This document shows positions 6,937 to 14,618 of a stretch of 28,084 nucleotides of DNA, one piece after another (the stretch's first letter is position 1; each line of letters begins with the position of its first letter). The position numbers were made by a program, and so were the translations under genes. This stretch comes from Prevotella sp. (GTDB lineage Bacteria > Bacteroidota > Bacteroidia > Bacteroidales > Bacteroidaceae): positions 1 through 28,084 of the forward strand of contig JAFRQC010000028.1 in assembly GCA_017428805.1 (NCBI GenBank), read 5' to 3'. The notes below the pieces were generated by a model. The model was not told where the DNA came from. It worked only from the letters and a program-made list of their open reading frames with translations, and ran no database searches.

Positions 6937-8163
6937 TTATTGAGGAAATTCATACACCAGATATTGCGCATTAGGCTCTGGCGGATAGTTGGTGAGCTGT
7001 CCGGAACGCGTGACAAACGACAAGATGCCGTTATATACAACGCCGCCAAACGTGTACTGGCCACCGTAGATGTTGATATAGTGGATACGGCGGGCATCAT
7101 AGCTCAAAAGCCGCTCGACGTTGATGACCGGCATACCGTCGATGAGCACTAGCGACGGCCACAGGCTGGCGGAAGGAGCCTGATTGATATGGACAATCAG
7201 CTGCGGGGCGCCATTGATCCGGATGTTGCTGACGCAGTTCACATATTCAAGCAAGACCTCGCGGACGGTAAAGAACGGGCGGTATTCGTCGAGATTATAA
7301 GTCAGTTCAGGCCGGGTGCCAAGCACCGTGGCGTCGTAATCCAACACTTTTGCAGGTTGGTTATCTCTACCTCCGATAGCCTTCTGATGACGCTGCATAT
7401 CCTGAGAGCGGGCTTCCACCTCGCTGCGCTGGTAATGGAACACAAGATGCGGGAGGCTCTTCGGGAGCAGGACGGCGAAGGGACTGATCATCTCAATGGG
7501 CAGACTGACACCTGTGGATGACACCGCAGAGAGCACCAAGGGTTGCCGGCCGCTGACGCCATAGGTATAGAAGACGGCGATGGAGTCGCTGATCATCTTT
7601 CCTTCAAAAAAGTGAATCTGTTTTCCCACGATAGCGACGGATGGGGTAATCTGACCGGCGGTGAAGGTCTGGCCGTCGTAGATGTTTTTGATGCGGGCCT
7701 TGATGATGTGGCCTTCGGTCTCACGCATGCCAACGGACTGGTCTCCCACCAGATTCGCATTTCCATTGCCCATCGCCCAACAACTGTCGGCCGACACCCA
7801 CTCGATATCGTCGTCAGCACTCTTGCGAAGGGGATTAATGACAGCAACGAGGCGGCTGACTACCTGGGGGTTGTGGCGCGTATAGACCGACAACACATAG
7901 TAGCCGCTATGGAGGTCGGAAGGCAGTTCGAGGACGCCTGTTCCCGTTCCGTTCCGCAGACTCACGACGGTGCCAGCCGCCAAACCGCGCGTATCACACA
8001 GTTCGGCGTAGGCAATCAGAGCATCGTCGGCCGTCACACTCACTGTCATCGCCTCACCAGCGAGATACCACGTGCGGTCTGTCTCAACACTTGCAGCAAA
8101 GGTGCTCAGAGCAAGCACCAGCGCAGCTGTCAGCGATAATATTCTGTTGTTATTCATCTTCAT
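6937..8163 (-). CDS. Secreted protein with macroglobulin-like start and plug-like end
   Basis: A 408-residue exported protein (signal peptide about 1-23, ending TFAAS). The N-terminal part, DRTWYLAGEAMTVSVTADD followed by YAELCD and LHSGYYVLSVYTR, looks like the Ig-like MG domains found in Bacteroidetes alpha-2-macroglobulin-type proteins. The C-terminal 110 residues resemble an isolated receptor plug: VREVLLEYVN, PSLVLIDGMPVINVERLLSY, then ARRIHYINIYGGQYTFGGVVYNGILSFVTRSG. No barrel follows. The start overlaps the stop of the DUF4249 gene (ATGA), so it is the third gene of the receptor operon. It may help present or gate substrate at the receptor, by inference from the plug similarity and the operon. 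Confidence 0.75.
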   Translation of the reverse strand: MKMNNNRILSLTAALVLALSTFAASVETDRTWYLAGEAMTVSVTADDALIAYAELCDTRGLAAGTVVSLRNGTGTGVLELPSDLHSGYYVLSVYTRHNPQVVSRLVAVINPLRKSADDDIEWVSADSCWAMGNGNANLVGDQSVGMRETEGHIIKARIKNIYDGQTFTAGQITPSVAIVGKQIHFFEGKMISDSIAVFYTYGVSGRQPLVLSAVSSTGVSLPIEMISPFAVLLPKSLPHLVFHYQRSEVEARSQDMQRHQKAIGGRDNQPAKVLDYDATVLGTRPELTYNLDEYRPFFTVREVLLEYVNCVSNIRINGAPQLIVHINQAPSASLWPSLVLIDGMPVINVERLLSYDARRIHYINIYGGQYTFGGVVYNGILSFVTRSGQLTNYPPEPNAQYLVYEFPQ

Positions 8164-9323
8164 TCTTCACTTTTCTCTACCCAAAAATCAGGTTTCTCGA
8201 TATAGGCGCCTTTATATCTGACATCGAGTTGTTGCTCGGTGGCCCAAGCCGTCTCCAACGAACCGGTAGTACCCGATATCTTCCATTCGCACAGGAACAT
8301 GCCACTTTCCACCATCTGACGACACAACCAAGATTCCGGATTTGTGAGCCATTCACGGGTGTCATCGTGTACGGGAAGACGGATGGCGTAGTCTGAGGCA
8401 TCGAGGAAAAACCTGTATTCGCTCGTATTCAACGAGCATCCTACAAATCCTATCACGTGTCTGTTAGACGTCAGGCAATGAATGTTCGTAGGCAGGGCTG
8501 ACGGCTGGGGGGTGAACAGGCCTCCCATCTCCAAACCAGCCTGACGCCGCGCAAGTTCATACTCGTATTCAGCCTTCGTGATGGCCCGCTGATGAACCAG
8601 ACTGGTATACCTGTGATACATACGCTCATCGAGGTGATGGCCTATGTCGTACAGCTTCAGATTCCGGATGTGCTGACCTTCGTAACTCAAACTTCCGCCA
8701 ACCATAATCGCCGAACTGGCAGCATCCTTCCATCCACGCCAAGGGAACTGATTGGGTTTTATGACAGCGTCCATGAGTTCTATGTCGTAAAACACGGAGG
8801 TCGTGTAGTCGGATTGTACTTCCCAAGTCTCGTCGTATGTCCACGAATAGTAGTTCGCATGGCCAGACTCAAAGGGAGCATCGGGCGTAATAAGAATGTC
8901 GATATCGCTATCTGGCGTATCCTGTACCCCATGCACTTCTGCAATACTCTCGGTACGCAACGGTTTCTGAGGTTCTGATTCATAGACTTCGCCGTCGGTC
9001 TCAATATGCAGAGAATACTCTGCGTCGGGATTAAGTGATTCAATCCAACAGACGTAATTGCCACCAGTCCCCTCCGCCCTGTATTCAGAACCGTCACTCC
9101 CGCGTACAGACACCTTTGCTCCAACAACCATCCGAGGTGTATAGGAAGAATTGACTGGTTGTGTGCGCGACAGGATGAACGTATTCATTTTCCCAGAGCA
9201 TATCGTTCCCTCAACGACGAGCAGGCTGGAGTCCTCTTCAGGGATGTCTGCTTCGAATTCCTCAATGCAGCCCGACAGGATGAAGAGCGAAAGGGCAAGA
9301 AGGTAATATGGTATATGCTTCAT
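8160..9323 (-). CDS. DUF4249 surface lipoprotein
   Basis: A 387-residue lipoprotein of the DUF4249 family. The start chosen is ATG 9323 (MKHIPYYLLALSLFILSGC), which gives a clean signal peptide with lipobox LSGC; the frame is open for 16 more codons upstream, but those overlap the receptor gene. The N-terminal domain has the family pattern EADIPEEDSSLLVVEG, ILSRTQPVN and VVGAKVSV. A WLCRQMVESGMFLCEWK segment near the C-terminus is also seen. DUF4249 proteins are regularly encoded directly after TonB-dependent receptors and are thought to be their outer-membrane partners. Here the receptor stop and this start are one base apart. Substrate unknown. Confidence 0.88.
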   Translation of the reverse strand: MKHIPYYLLALSLFILSGCIEEFEADIPEEDSSLLVVEGTICSGKMNTFILSRTQPVNSSYTPRMVVGAKVSVRGSDGSEYRAEGTGGNYVCWIESLNPDAEYSLHIETDGEVYESEPQKPLRTESIAEVHGVQDTPDSDIDILITPDAPFESGHANYYSWTYDETWEVQSDYTTSVFYDIELMDAVIKPNQFPWRGWKDAASSAIMVGGSLSYEGQHIRNLKLYDIGHHLDERMYHRYTSLVHQRAITKAEYEYELARRQAGLEMGGLFTPQPSALPTNIHCLTSNRHVIGFVGCSLNTSEYRFFLDASDYAIRLPVHDDTREWLTNPESWLCRQMVESGMFLCEWKISGTTGSLETAWATEQQLDVRYKGAYIEKPDFWVEKSEE

Positions 9324-9324
9324 A

Positions 9325-12303
9325 TCAGTTGAATCGTATGTTAAGTGAGACATAAGGAATGGCGGTGCCAAACACAGATAACTTATACCCTTTTATTTCA
9401 TCATTTTCGGTGACATAATAGACGTTGTAGGCATTCTTGCGGGCAAGGGCATTATAGACGCCTATCGAGAACGACGTGTGGAGGAAGCTTGTCAGCTTAT
9501 GGGTCGGCTCGATATTGAACGCAAGATCCAGTCGCATATAGTCAGGAATGCGGTAGGTGTTGCGGTCTGTATAGTAGGGCATGTATTTCTGATTGTGCGC
9601 GTCGTAATATTTGCCGGCTGGTAACGTTGTCGGGCGACCTGTGGCATAGTTGAAGTTGCTTGAGAAGCTGTATCGCTCGGTAAACTTAAAGTTGAGTACG
9701 GCCTTCACCTCATGAGGCCTGTCGTATTCGGAAGAATACCAGTCACCGTTATTCAGAGGCATTTCCACCCTGTCGTCATCCTGACGGAGCATAGAGCGTG
9801 AGTAGGTATAGCTGACCCATCCGTTCAACCTTCCCAGAGGTTTCTTCACCTGAAGCTCTACACCGTAGGCCTTTCCATCGGTGGAGATGACATCGGTCTC
9901 CAGATGGTGGTTCATCAGCAGAACAGCAGAATTACGATAGTTGAGGTAATCGCCGATATGCTTGTAATAGACCTCTGCCGAGAACTCGTATTTCTTGCCG
10001 GCGGTCTCATGATAGATACCAGCAGCCGCCTGCCAGCCGTTCTGGGGCTTGATGTTCAGGTCGGAGAGTTTCCAGATATCAGTAGGAGACATGATGGAAG
10101 TGTTCGACACCTTATGGATATACTGGTGCATCGTGTTGAAACCGGCCTTCAAGGAGAGGTTCTCCAAGAGGGCATAGCGGGCCGAGAGTCGGAACTCTGG
10201 TGCCTGATAGGTCTTGATGATACCGGTCTCATGACGTGTCTCCAACAAAGAACCCTCTGTCGGAAGGTCATTATCAGGATAATAATTCACGTCACGCGGG
10301 CCGAGCGCATTGAACATCGAATAACGCAAACCGGCCGACACCGACAACTTTTCGGTGAGCGAATGCTCATACTCGATATAGGCGGCACTCTCCAAAGCCT
10401 TTTCCCGCTGAAGCTGATCTGTCTTTATGCTTGACAGCTCACCCACAGGCTCATACTTTCCTGCCTGCACATTGTAGTGTTGCACGGAGAGGCCATAAGT
10501 GAGTACCTGCTTTTCTGACAGACGATGACGAATATGCAGCTTACCCCACAACTGGTCGATACCGAAACTCAGCCGGGCGGCCATAGAGGGTGTGCCCACT
10601 TCTTCATTGTAATAATCATAGTGGTCAAGTCCGGCAGACAGCGTAGCAGTTATCCTTTCATTCATGATAGATCGCCATTCGACAGAGAAGTTACGGTTCT
10701 GATAGCCATAATTGTCTTCTGAGCTGAACGAGAACTTATCCTTGCTCCAATAGCCATATAGCTTGAGGCGGTGCATGCTGTTGAGTTTCCAGGTCAGTAC
10801 GCCGCCGAAATCGAAGAAGTTCGCGGAACCGTTCTTGTAGCCGCTATCCTCTGGTAACTGCTTGAGCATCCAGTCACTATAGGTGGTGCGGCCATTCAGC
10901 AAGAGCGACACATGATCTTTCACAATCGGCAGTTCCAGATTCAGTTTACTGGTCAATGCGCCGATACTGGCCGAACCCGTCAGTTTCTGCATGTTGGCCT
11001 CCTTCGAGGTCACTTTCAGCACACTGCTGATCCTGCCGCCATACTCCACGGGAATGCTCGACTTGAACAGTTCCACATCCTCCACCGCATCAGAATTGAA
11101 CGACGTGAAGAGGCCGAACAGATGCGAAGGATTATACACCGTTCCGCCATTAAACAATATCAGGTTCTGGTCTGTGGCACCGCCTCGCACATTGTATCCG
11201 CTGGAAGCCTCTCCGACGGTAGTGACACCCGGCAGCGTGAGCACCACCTTCATAATATCCGACTCGCCAAAGGCCGACGGAATGTTCTTCAGCAGCTGGG
11301 GCTTGAACTTCTCAGAACCCATCGTCGTGCTTTTCACAGCCGACTGACGGCCGGCGACAACGACGATCTCGGCGAGTTCCTGATCATCGGAAATACTGGC
11401 CTTTGCCTTCTTCACGCCCGGCACGATATAGGTCTTTGTGTTTGCAGAACCGGCTGTCGAAAGCGTGTCGCTGTCAAGAACGGGAATGCCGGTGATGAGG
11501 GAGTCCTCTGGATAGTTTACAGTTAACAGTTTACGGTTTACAGTTGATTTGCTGGCAAGCCCTTCTGAACCATTAGTGTAATCATCTGTAAACTGTAAAC
11601 TGTCAACAGTAAACAACTCGAGCCCCCGCTCGTTCATAACGCTCTCCACCACTCTCTTCAGACTCAACTCACGCTCATCCTTCGAGAAAGAAAGATGATT
11701 CTGTCTGGCGAACTGCCTGATCTGCTTCTTCTGTTGCGGAAAGAGCGCAGCCACATCCGATGCACGCTTCACATGATGCGCTTCTCCGTCGGGAGTGATG
11801 ACCGTATAAAGTTCTTTCGTACTGAGTTTCTTCAGAAGCTTATTACCTTCAAGTGTGTTTTCACCAGTATAGGTCTTCCACACACTATGATAAAGACGGA
11901 CGCCGTTCTTGTCCCCGTCAGAAAGAAGAGACGCATACCGCGTGCCGTCCTCCGGATCGTGCACATATCTGCGGCCATCCATCTCAAACCAGTCTATGTA
12001 GGCCTGCTCTGGCAGACAAAACACGCCCTTGACGGGAGAGAGCACCGCCACCCGCTGCTCCAACAGGTCAAAGCGCAATTGCACCTGATCATACACCAAC
12101 CCATGATAACTGATGCGGCCCTGATACACATTCGCATTGCCTTTATAATAGGGGATATCATGCCACAATGACACCTGGTACTGAGGCTCTATCGGCCCCA
12201 CATACAGTCGGGCATAGTCCGAAGCAGAGCGGAAGTACTCTTGAGCCCCAGCATACTGTACGACTGCCATCACACAGACTAATGCAAACAAATTCTTTTT
12301 CAC
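9325..12303 (-). CDS. TonB-dependent outer-membrane receptor
   Basis: A 992-residue receptor. Signal peptide at 1-20 (ends YAGAQ). The first 300 residues form an unusual periplasmic extension with no carboxypeptidase-regulatory domain that I recognise. Then comes a segment resembling the TonB-box region (LAEIVVVAGRQ, about 310-320) and the plug domain (about 335-440: SDIMKVVLTLPGVTTVGEAS, YNVRGGATDQNLILFNGGTV). The rest is a 22-strand-type barrel ending AIPYVSLNIRFN with the terminal Phe-x-aromatic pattern. The extension contains an in-frame inverted repeat (11514-11618). It is first in a three-gene operon with a DUF4249 lipoprotein and a plug-like protein. Energy-dependent import of an unknown ligand is expected. 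Confidence 0.93.
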   Translation of the reverse strand: MKKNLFALVCVMAVVQYAGAQEYFRSASDYARLYVGPIEPQYQVSLWHDIPYYKGNANVYQGRISYHGLVYDQVQLRFDLLEQRVAVLSPVKGVFCLPEQAYIDWFEMDGRRYVHDPEDGTRYASLLSDGDKNGVRLYHSVWKTYTGENTLEGNKLLKKLSTKELYTVITPDGEAHHVKRASDVAALFPQQKKQIRQFARQNHLSFSKDERELSLKRVVESVMNERGLELFTVDSLQFTDDYTNGSEGLASKSTVNRKLLTVNYPEDSLITGIPVLDSDTLSTAGSANTKTYIVPGVKKAKASISDDQELAEIVVVAGRQSAVKSTTMGSEKFKPQLLKNIPSAFGESDIMKVVLTLPGVTTVGEASSGYNVRGGATDQNLILFNGGTVYNPSHLFGLFTSFNSDAVEDVELFKSSIPVEYGGRISSVLKVTSKEANMQKLTGSASIGALTSKLNLELPIVKDHVSLLLNGRTTYSDWMLKQLPEDSGYKNGSANFFDFGGVLTWKLNSMHRLKLYGYWSKDKFSFSSEDNYGYQNRNFSVEWRSIMNERITATLSAGLDHYDYYNEEVGTPSMAARLSFGIDQLWGKLHIRHRLSEKQVLTYGLSVQHYNVQAGKYEPVGELSSIKTDQLQREKALESAAYIEYEHSLTEKLSVSAGLRYSMFNALGPRDVNYYPDNDLPTEGSLLETRHETGIIKTYQAPEFRLSARYALLENLSLKAGFNTMHQYIHKVSNTSIMSPTDIWKLSDLNIKPQNGWQAAAGIYHETAGKKYEFSAEVYYKHIGDYLNYRNSAVLLMNHHLETDVISTDGKAYGVELQVKKPLGRLNGWVSYTYSRSMLRQDDDRVEMPLNNGDWYSSEYDRPHEVKAVLNFKFTERYSFSSNFNYATGRPTTLPAGKYYDAHNQKYMPYYTDRNTYRIPDYMRLDLAFNIEPTHKLTSFLHTSFSIGVYNALARKNAYNVYYVTENDEIKGYKLSVFGTAIPYVSLNIRFN
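11514..11618. repeat. In-frame inverted repeat inside the receptor gene
   Basis: Arms 11514-11547 and 11585-11618 are diverged inverted copies built from a GTTTACAGTT / AACTGTAAAC unit, with a 37-base spacer. On the coding strand they give peptides ELFTVDSLQFTD and STVNRKLLTVNY in the extension before the plug. The sequence looks like dispersed non-coding repeat DNA and is AT-rich compared with the gene around it. It does not break the frame. Confidence 0.7.
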
Positions 12304-12320
12304 GTTCTCTAGTTTGAATG

Positions 12321-12328
12321 CAAAATTA
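12321..12328 (-). promoter_or_regulatory. Possible -7 element for the receptor operon
   Basis: On the minus strand TAATTTTG (12328-12321) matches TAnnTTTG and lies 17 bases before the receptor ATG. No TTTG is seen 19-21 bases further upstream; that area is an AT run (tatatatataggaa). An activator-dependent promoter is possible, but the call is weak. Confidence 0.35.
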
Positions 12329-12634
12329 TACCTTTTCCTATATATATAATGGATAGACGATAAAAAACTTGCATGAAATCAGAATTATTTAACAAAGTTT
12401 GGCTTTTACATGGGAACAGGCCAGCCATTCATCATACAGTTCTATGGTCGTCCGGGCCCTGCTGGGATATTCCAGGAGACAGTGCGTCGATGCGAATTTC
12501 CTCCGACCTTGATGGTCATTATTCAAGGGAGAAAGTACAAGGAGGAAAAAATTCCCTCTTGTATGTCAGGCGGTGATTTCTAAGACAGGGCATTCCTTTC
12601 TGTGCTGGAGGTAACGGATAAAGCCGCCGAGGGT

Positions 12635-12834
12635 GGTAATTATTTCCCCTCCTGAGTTAGGAGGGGTTAGGGGTGGTCTGCGCTCGGCTTTGCCGCTTGC
12701 TACCGAAGGGACGCAAGAACAGGTGCTAATGATACCCTCTCCATCTCCCCCTGTTTAGGCGAGAGTCCCAGTGCCTCTTCAGACCACCCCGCCCTACCGG
12801 GCTCCCCTCCTAACTCAGGAGGGGAAGAGAATAC
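12635..12834 (+). repeat. GC-rich palindromic element, intergenic copy
   Basis: Left half 12646-12680: palindrome CCCCTCCTGAGTTAGGAGGGG less one base plus tail ttaggggtggtctg. Right half 12779-12824: tail tcagaccacccc, an extra 13-base gccctaccgggct, then the palindrome again in inverted orientation. The approximately 98-base spacer carries a decayed third copy (ctccccctgtttaggcgagag, about 12735-12755). Both outer flanks agree with the other copies (GTAATTATTTCCCC on the left; reverse complement GTATTCTCTTCCCC on the right), giving terminal inverted repeats. Both halves here are of the same type, unlike the mixed pairs near 14509 and 15809. Confidence 0.8.
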
Positions 12835-12993
12835 TCTAAGGGCTGAGGATTCCGCAGCAGAGTAATCTCGCGCCTGCCACCGCCGGTGATGCCGCGATGT
12901 TCCGGACAATCATGATGACGTCTTTTTAACAAGGCGACGATGAATTAACCTAAAGATAACATTCGGATAACTTAATGTTGTTGCAACTTATCG

Positions 12994-13001
12994 TACCTTT
13001 G
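12994..13001 (+). promoter_or_regulatory. -7 element before the DUF3836 gene
   Basis: TACCTTTG fits the Bacteroidetes -7 consensus and is followed by CA, as is usual. The TTG triplets upstream (12978-12983) are only about 10-13 bases away, which is too close for a standard -33, so the upstream element is poor. The start codon is 32 bases downstream. Confidence 0.55.
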
Positions 13002-13033
13002 CACCGTCAAACAAATAAATCGCAAATAGAATT

Positions 13034-13528
13034 ATGGAGTCAATTATCACCATCGCAACAGTACTGACTATGTACTTCAACGCCGCCAACGACGTGAACG
13101 CCCCCTATCTGTACAACTCAGATCTGGAGGACGGCGTGATCCACAAGATTGAGGTCTACGAGCAGAAGGCCGAGGGCCAGATGTGCGCCAAGATGGAGTA
13201 TCACTACAGTTACGACGAGCAGGGAAGGCTGACCACCCGCGAGGTGATGCGCTGGGACGAGAGCAAGAAGCAGTGGGTGAACGACTTCCGCCACACCTAT
13301 AAATATTATAAGAACGGTTACAACATGGAGACCAGCAAGTGGGACGCTACGCTCCAGGCCTACGACATGCCGATGGAAGTGACCCTCTATCGCGAGGTGG
13401 CACCCAATGTGACATCGGTGAAGACGTTCAAGATGAACGAGGCCAAGAATGATATGTACCTCGTCAACAGCCTGCTCTGCATGGAACCGCTGGATCAGAT
13501 CAGCGACCGTCTGCTGGCCATGAACTGA
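13034..13528 (+). CDS. DUF3836-like secreted protein
   Basis: A 164-residue protein resembling the Bacteroidetes DUF3836 family: an N-terminal hydrophobic stretch (weak signal peptide, MESIITIATVLTMYFNAA), then the repeat-like pattern HYSYDEQGRLTTREVMRWDE, KKQWVNDFRHTYKYYKNGYN and a further KWDATLQAYD. This YDxxGRxTxxxxxxWD style recalls YD/RHS-like strands and predicts a secreted beta-rich protein. No catalytic residues are evident. It stands alone between its own -7 element and a strong hairpin terminator. Function unknown. Confidence 0.75.
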   Translation: MESIITIATVLTMYFNAANDVNAPYLYNSDLEDGVIHKIEVYEQKAEGQMCAKMEYHYSYDEQGRLTTREVMRWDESKKQWVNDFRHTYKYYKNGYNMETSKWDATLQAYDMPMEVTLYREVAPNVTSVKTFKMNEAKNDMYLVNSLLCMEPLDQISDRLLAMN

Positions 13529-13584
13529 TACGATTGGGCTAACGCTTTCTCTCTCAACATATTAAAAACCCTTAAATAGGTAGT

Positions 13585-13620
13585 AAAATCCGTAATCTTG
13601 GTAGATAGATTACGGATTTT
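13585..13620 (+). terminator. Perfect 14-bp hairpin terminator
   Basis: Arms AAAATCCGTAATCT (13585-13598) and AGATTACGGATTTT (13607-13620) pair perfectly over an 8-base loop and are followed by TATT. It lies 57 bases after the DUF3836 stop and just upstream of the next gene's -7 element. It is probably an intrinsic terminator, separating the two transcription units. Confidence 0.75.
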
Positions 13621-13626
13621 TATTCG

Positions 13627-13634
13627 TACCTTTG
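13627..13634 (+). promoter_or_regulatory. -7 element before the DUF3737 gene
   Basis: TACCTTTG followed by CA, 23 bases before the ATG at 13657. The nearest TTG (13598-13600) is 26 bases upstream, slightly too far and inside the terminator stem, so the -33 is uncertain. Confidence 0.55.
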
Positions 13635-13656
13635 CAGCCGAATATATACAAAAACG

Positions 13657-14502
13657 ATGAAACTGATTAAAGACAAGACTTTTGGAGGCGAGCGTCCATT
13701 GTTCGCCCAGCACGACCTGCGGCTGGAGCGGGTCACTATCACCGATGGAGAGTCGGGCATCAAGCAATGCCAGAATATGGAGGCTTACGACTGTAAGTTC
13801 TACGGCAAATACCCCTGGTGGCACGTCGACGGCGCAAAGATCGACAACTGCTATTTCGCGATGGATTCGCGCTCGGCCATCTGGTACACCAACGACCTCG
13901 TGATGACCAACTCGCGCATCGACGGTCCGAAGTTCTTCCGTGAGATGAAGAACCTGACGCTGGAGAATGTGGAGATCACCGATGCCGACGAAACCTTCTG
14001 GAAGGTGGACGGCATTAAGATTAAGAACGTGAAACTGCATGGCGGAACATATCCCTTCATGTTCTCGAGCAATATCTTTGTCGATGGACTGGAGAGCGAC
14101 TCGAAGTACGTGTTCCAATACTGCAAGAACGTGGAAGTACACAACGCCAAGATCCTAACGAAGGACTCCTTCTGGGAGTGCGAGAACGTCACGGTCTATG
14201 ACTCCGTGCTCGACGGCGAGTACCTGGCCTGGCACTCGAAGAACGTCAGGCTGGTGAACTGCCATCTTGCAGGCGAGCAACTGCTCTGCTATACTGAGAA
14301 CCTCGTGCTGGAGAACTGCACCATCGACAAGATGTGCGACCGTATGTTCGAATATTCCACCGTCGAGGCTGACATCCGAGGACATATCGAGAACATCAAG
14401 AACCCGACTTCAGGACATATTATTGCCGATTCCATCGGTAGTATCACCATCGATGAGAACGTCCGCCAGCCGAACAATTGCGTGATAGAGATAAGAAAGT
14501 AA
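13657..14502 (+). CDS. DUF3737 beta-helix protein
   Basis: A 281-residue DUF3737 family protein with no signal peptide, so cytoplasmic. It opens with the family signature IKDKTFGGERPLFAQHDLRL and then repeats short strands of the form x-N-v-x-v-x-n-x-x, for example NLTLENVEITD, GIKIKNVKLHGG, NVTVYDSVLDGE and NVRLVNCHLAGE. This pattern predicts a right-handed parallel beta-helix. Conserved Trp-rich turns (YPWWHVDG, TFWKVDG, SFWECEN, LAWHSKN) recur about every 20-45 residues. The biochemical role of the family is not known to me. It is 117 bases upstream of a MalY/PatB enzyme on the same strand; that pairing suggests a shared pathway, although a palindromic element lies between them. Confidence 0.88.
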   Translation: MKLIKDKTFGGERPLFAQHDLRLERVTITDGESGIKQCQNMEAYDCKFYGKYPWWHVDGAKIDNCYFAMDSRSAIWYTNDLVMTNSRIDGPKFFREMKNLTLENVEITDADETFWKVDGIKIKNVKLHGGTYPFMFSSNIFVDGLESDSKYVFQYCKNVEVHNAKILTKDSFWECENVTVYDSVLDGEYLAWHSKNVRLVNCHLAGEQLLCYTENLVLENCTIDKMCDRMFEYSTVEADIRGHIENIKNPTSGHIIADSIGSITIDENVRQPNNCVIEIRK

Positions 14503-14508
14503 TCTCTT

Positions 14509-14601
14509 CCCCTCCTAAGTTAGGAGGGGTTAGGGGTGGTCTGAAGAAGCGCATCTTCCCTTTGTTCAGACCCCCTCTAACTCCCCCTTACTAAGGGGGA
14601 G
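14509..14601 (+). repeat. GC-rich palindromic element, mixed pair (93 bases)
   Basis: Left half 14509-14544: palindrome CCCCTCCTAAGTTAGGAGGG(G) and tail ttaggggtggtctga. Right half 14566-14601: inverted tail tcagaccccctctaa and palindrome ctcccccttactaagggggag. The spacer is only 21 bases. It begins seven bases after the DUF3737 stop and ends 18 bases before the PLP-enzyme start. The right flank aaataaatacc is identical to the right flank of the copy ending at 15947, so the element probably extends slightly past the palindrome. Confidence 0.85.
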
Positions 14602-14618
14602 AAATAAATACCAAAAAT

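Larger units (their letters stand above)
12304..13033. other. 730-base intergenic region with palindromic element
   Basis: No convincing gene. 12304-12365 is AT-rich and holds the likely receptor promoter. A 57-codon frame at 12410-12583 (+) begins MGTGQPFIIQFYGRPGPAG and has gene-like composition but no family I can name; it may be a remnant. 12646-12824 holds a copy of the GC-rich palindromic element. 12960-13001 contains a -7 element for the next gene. Confidence 0.6.

Noticed and set aside
12635..12834. Whether the element is an insertion sequence
   Set aside because: None of the copies has room for a transposase, and no target-site duplication is clear at their edges.
12700..12909. A 69-codon minus-strand frame over the intergenic element
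   Set aside because: Most of it is the palindromic element read through, giving Ser/Gly/Pro/Glu-rich sequence without a start signal.
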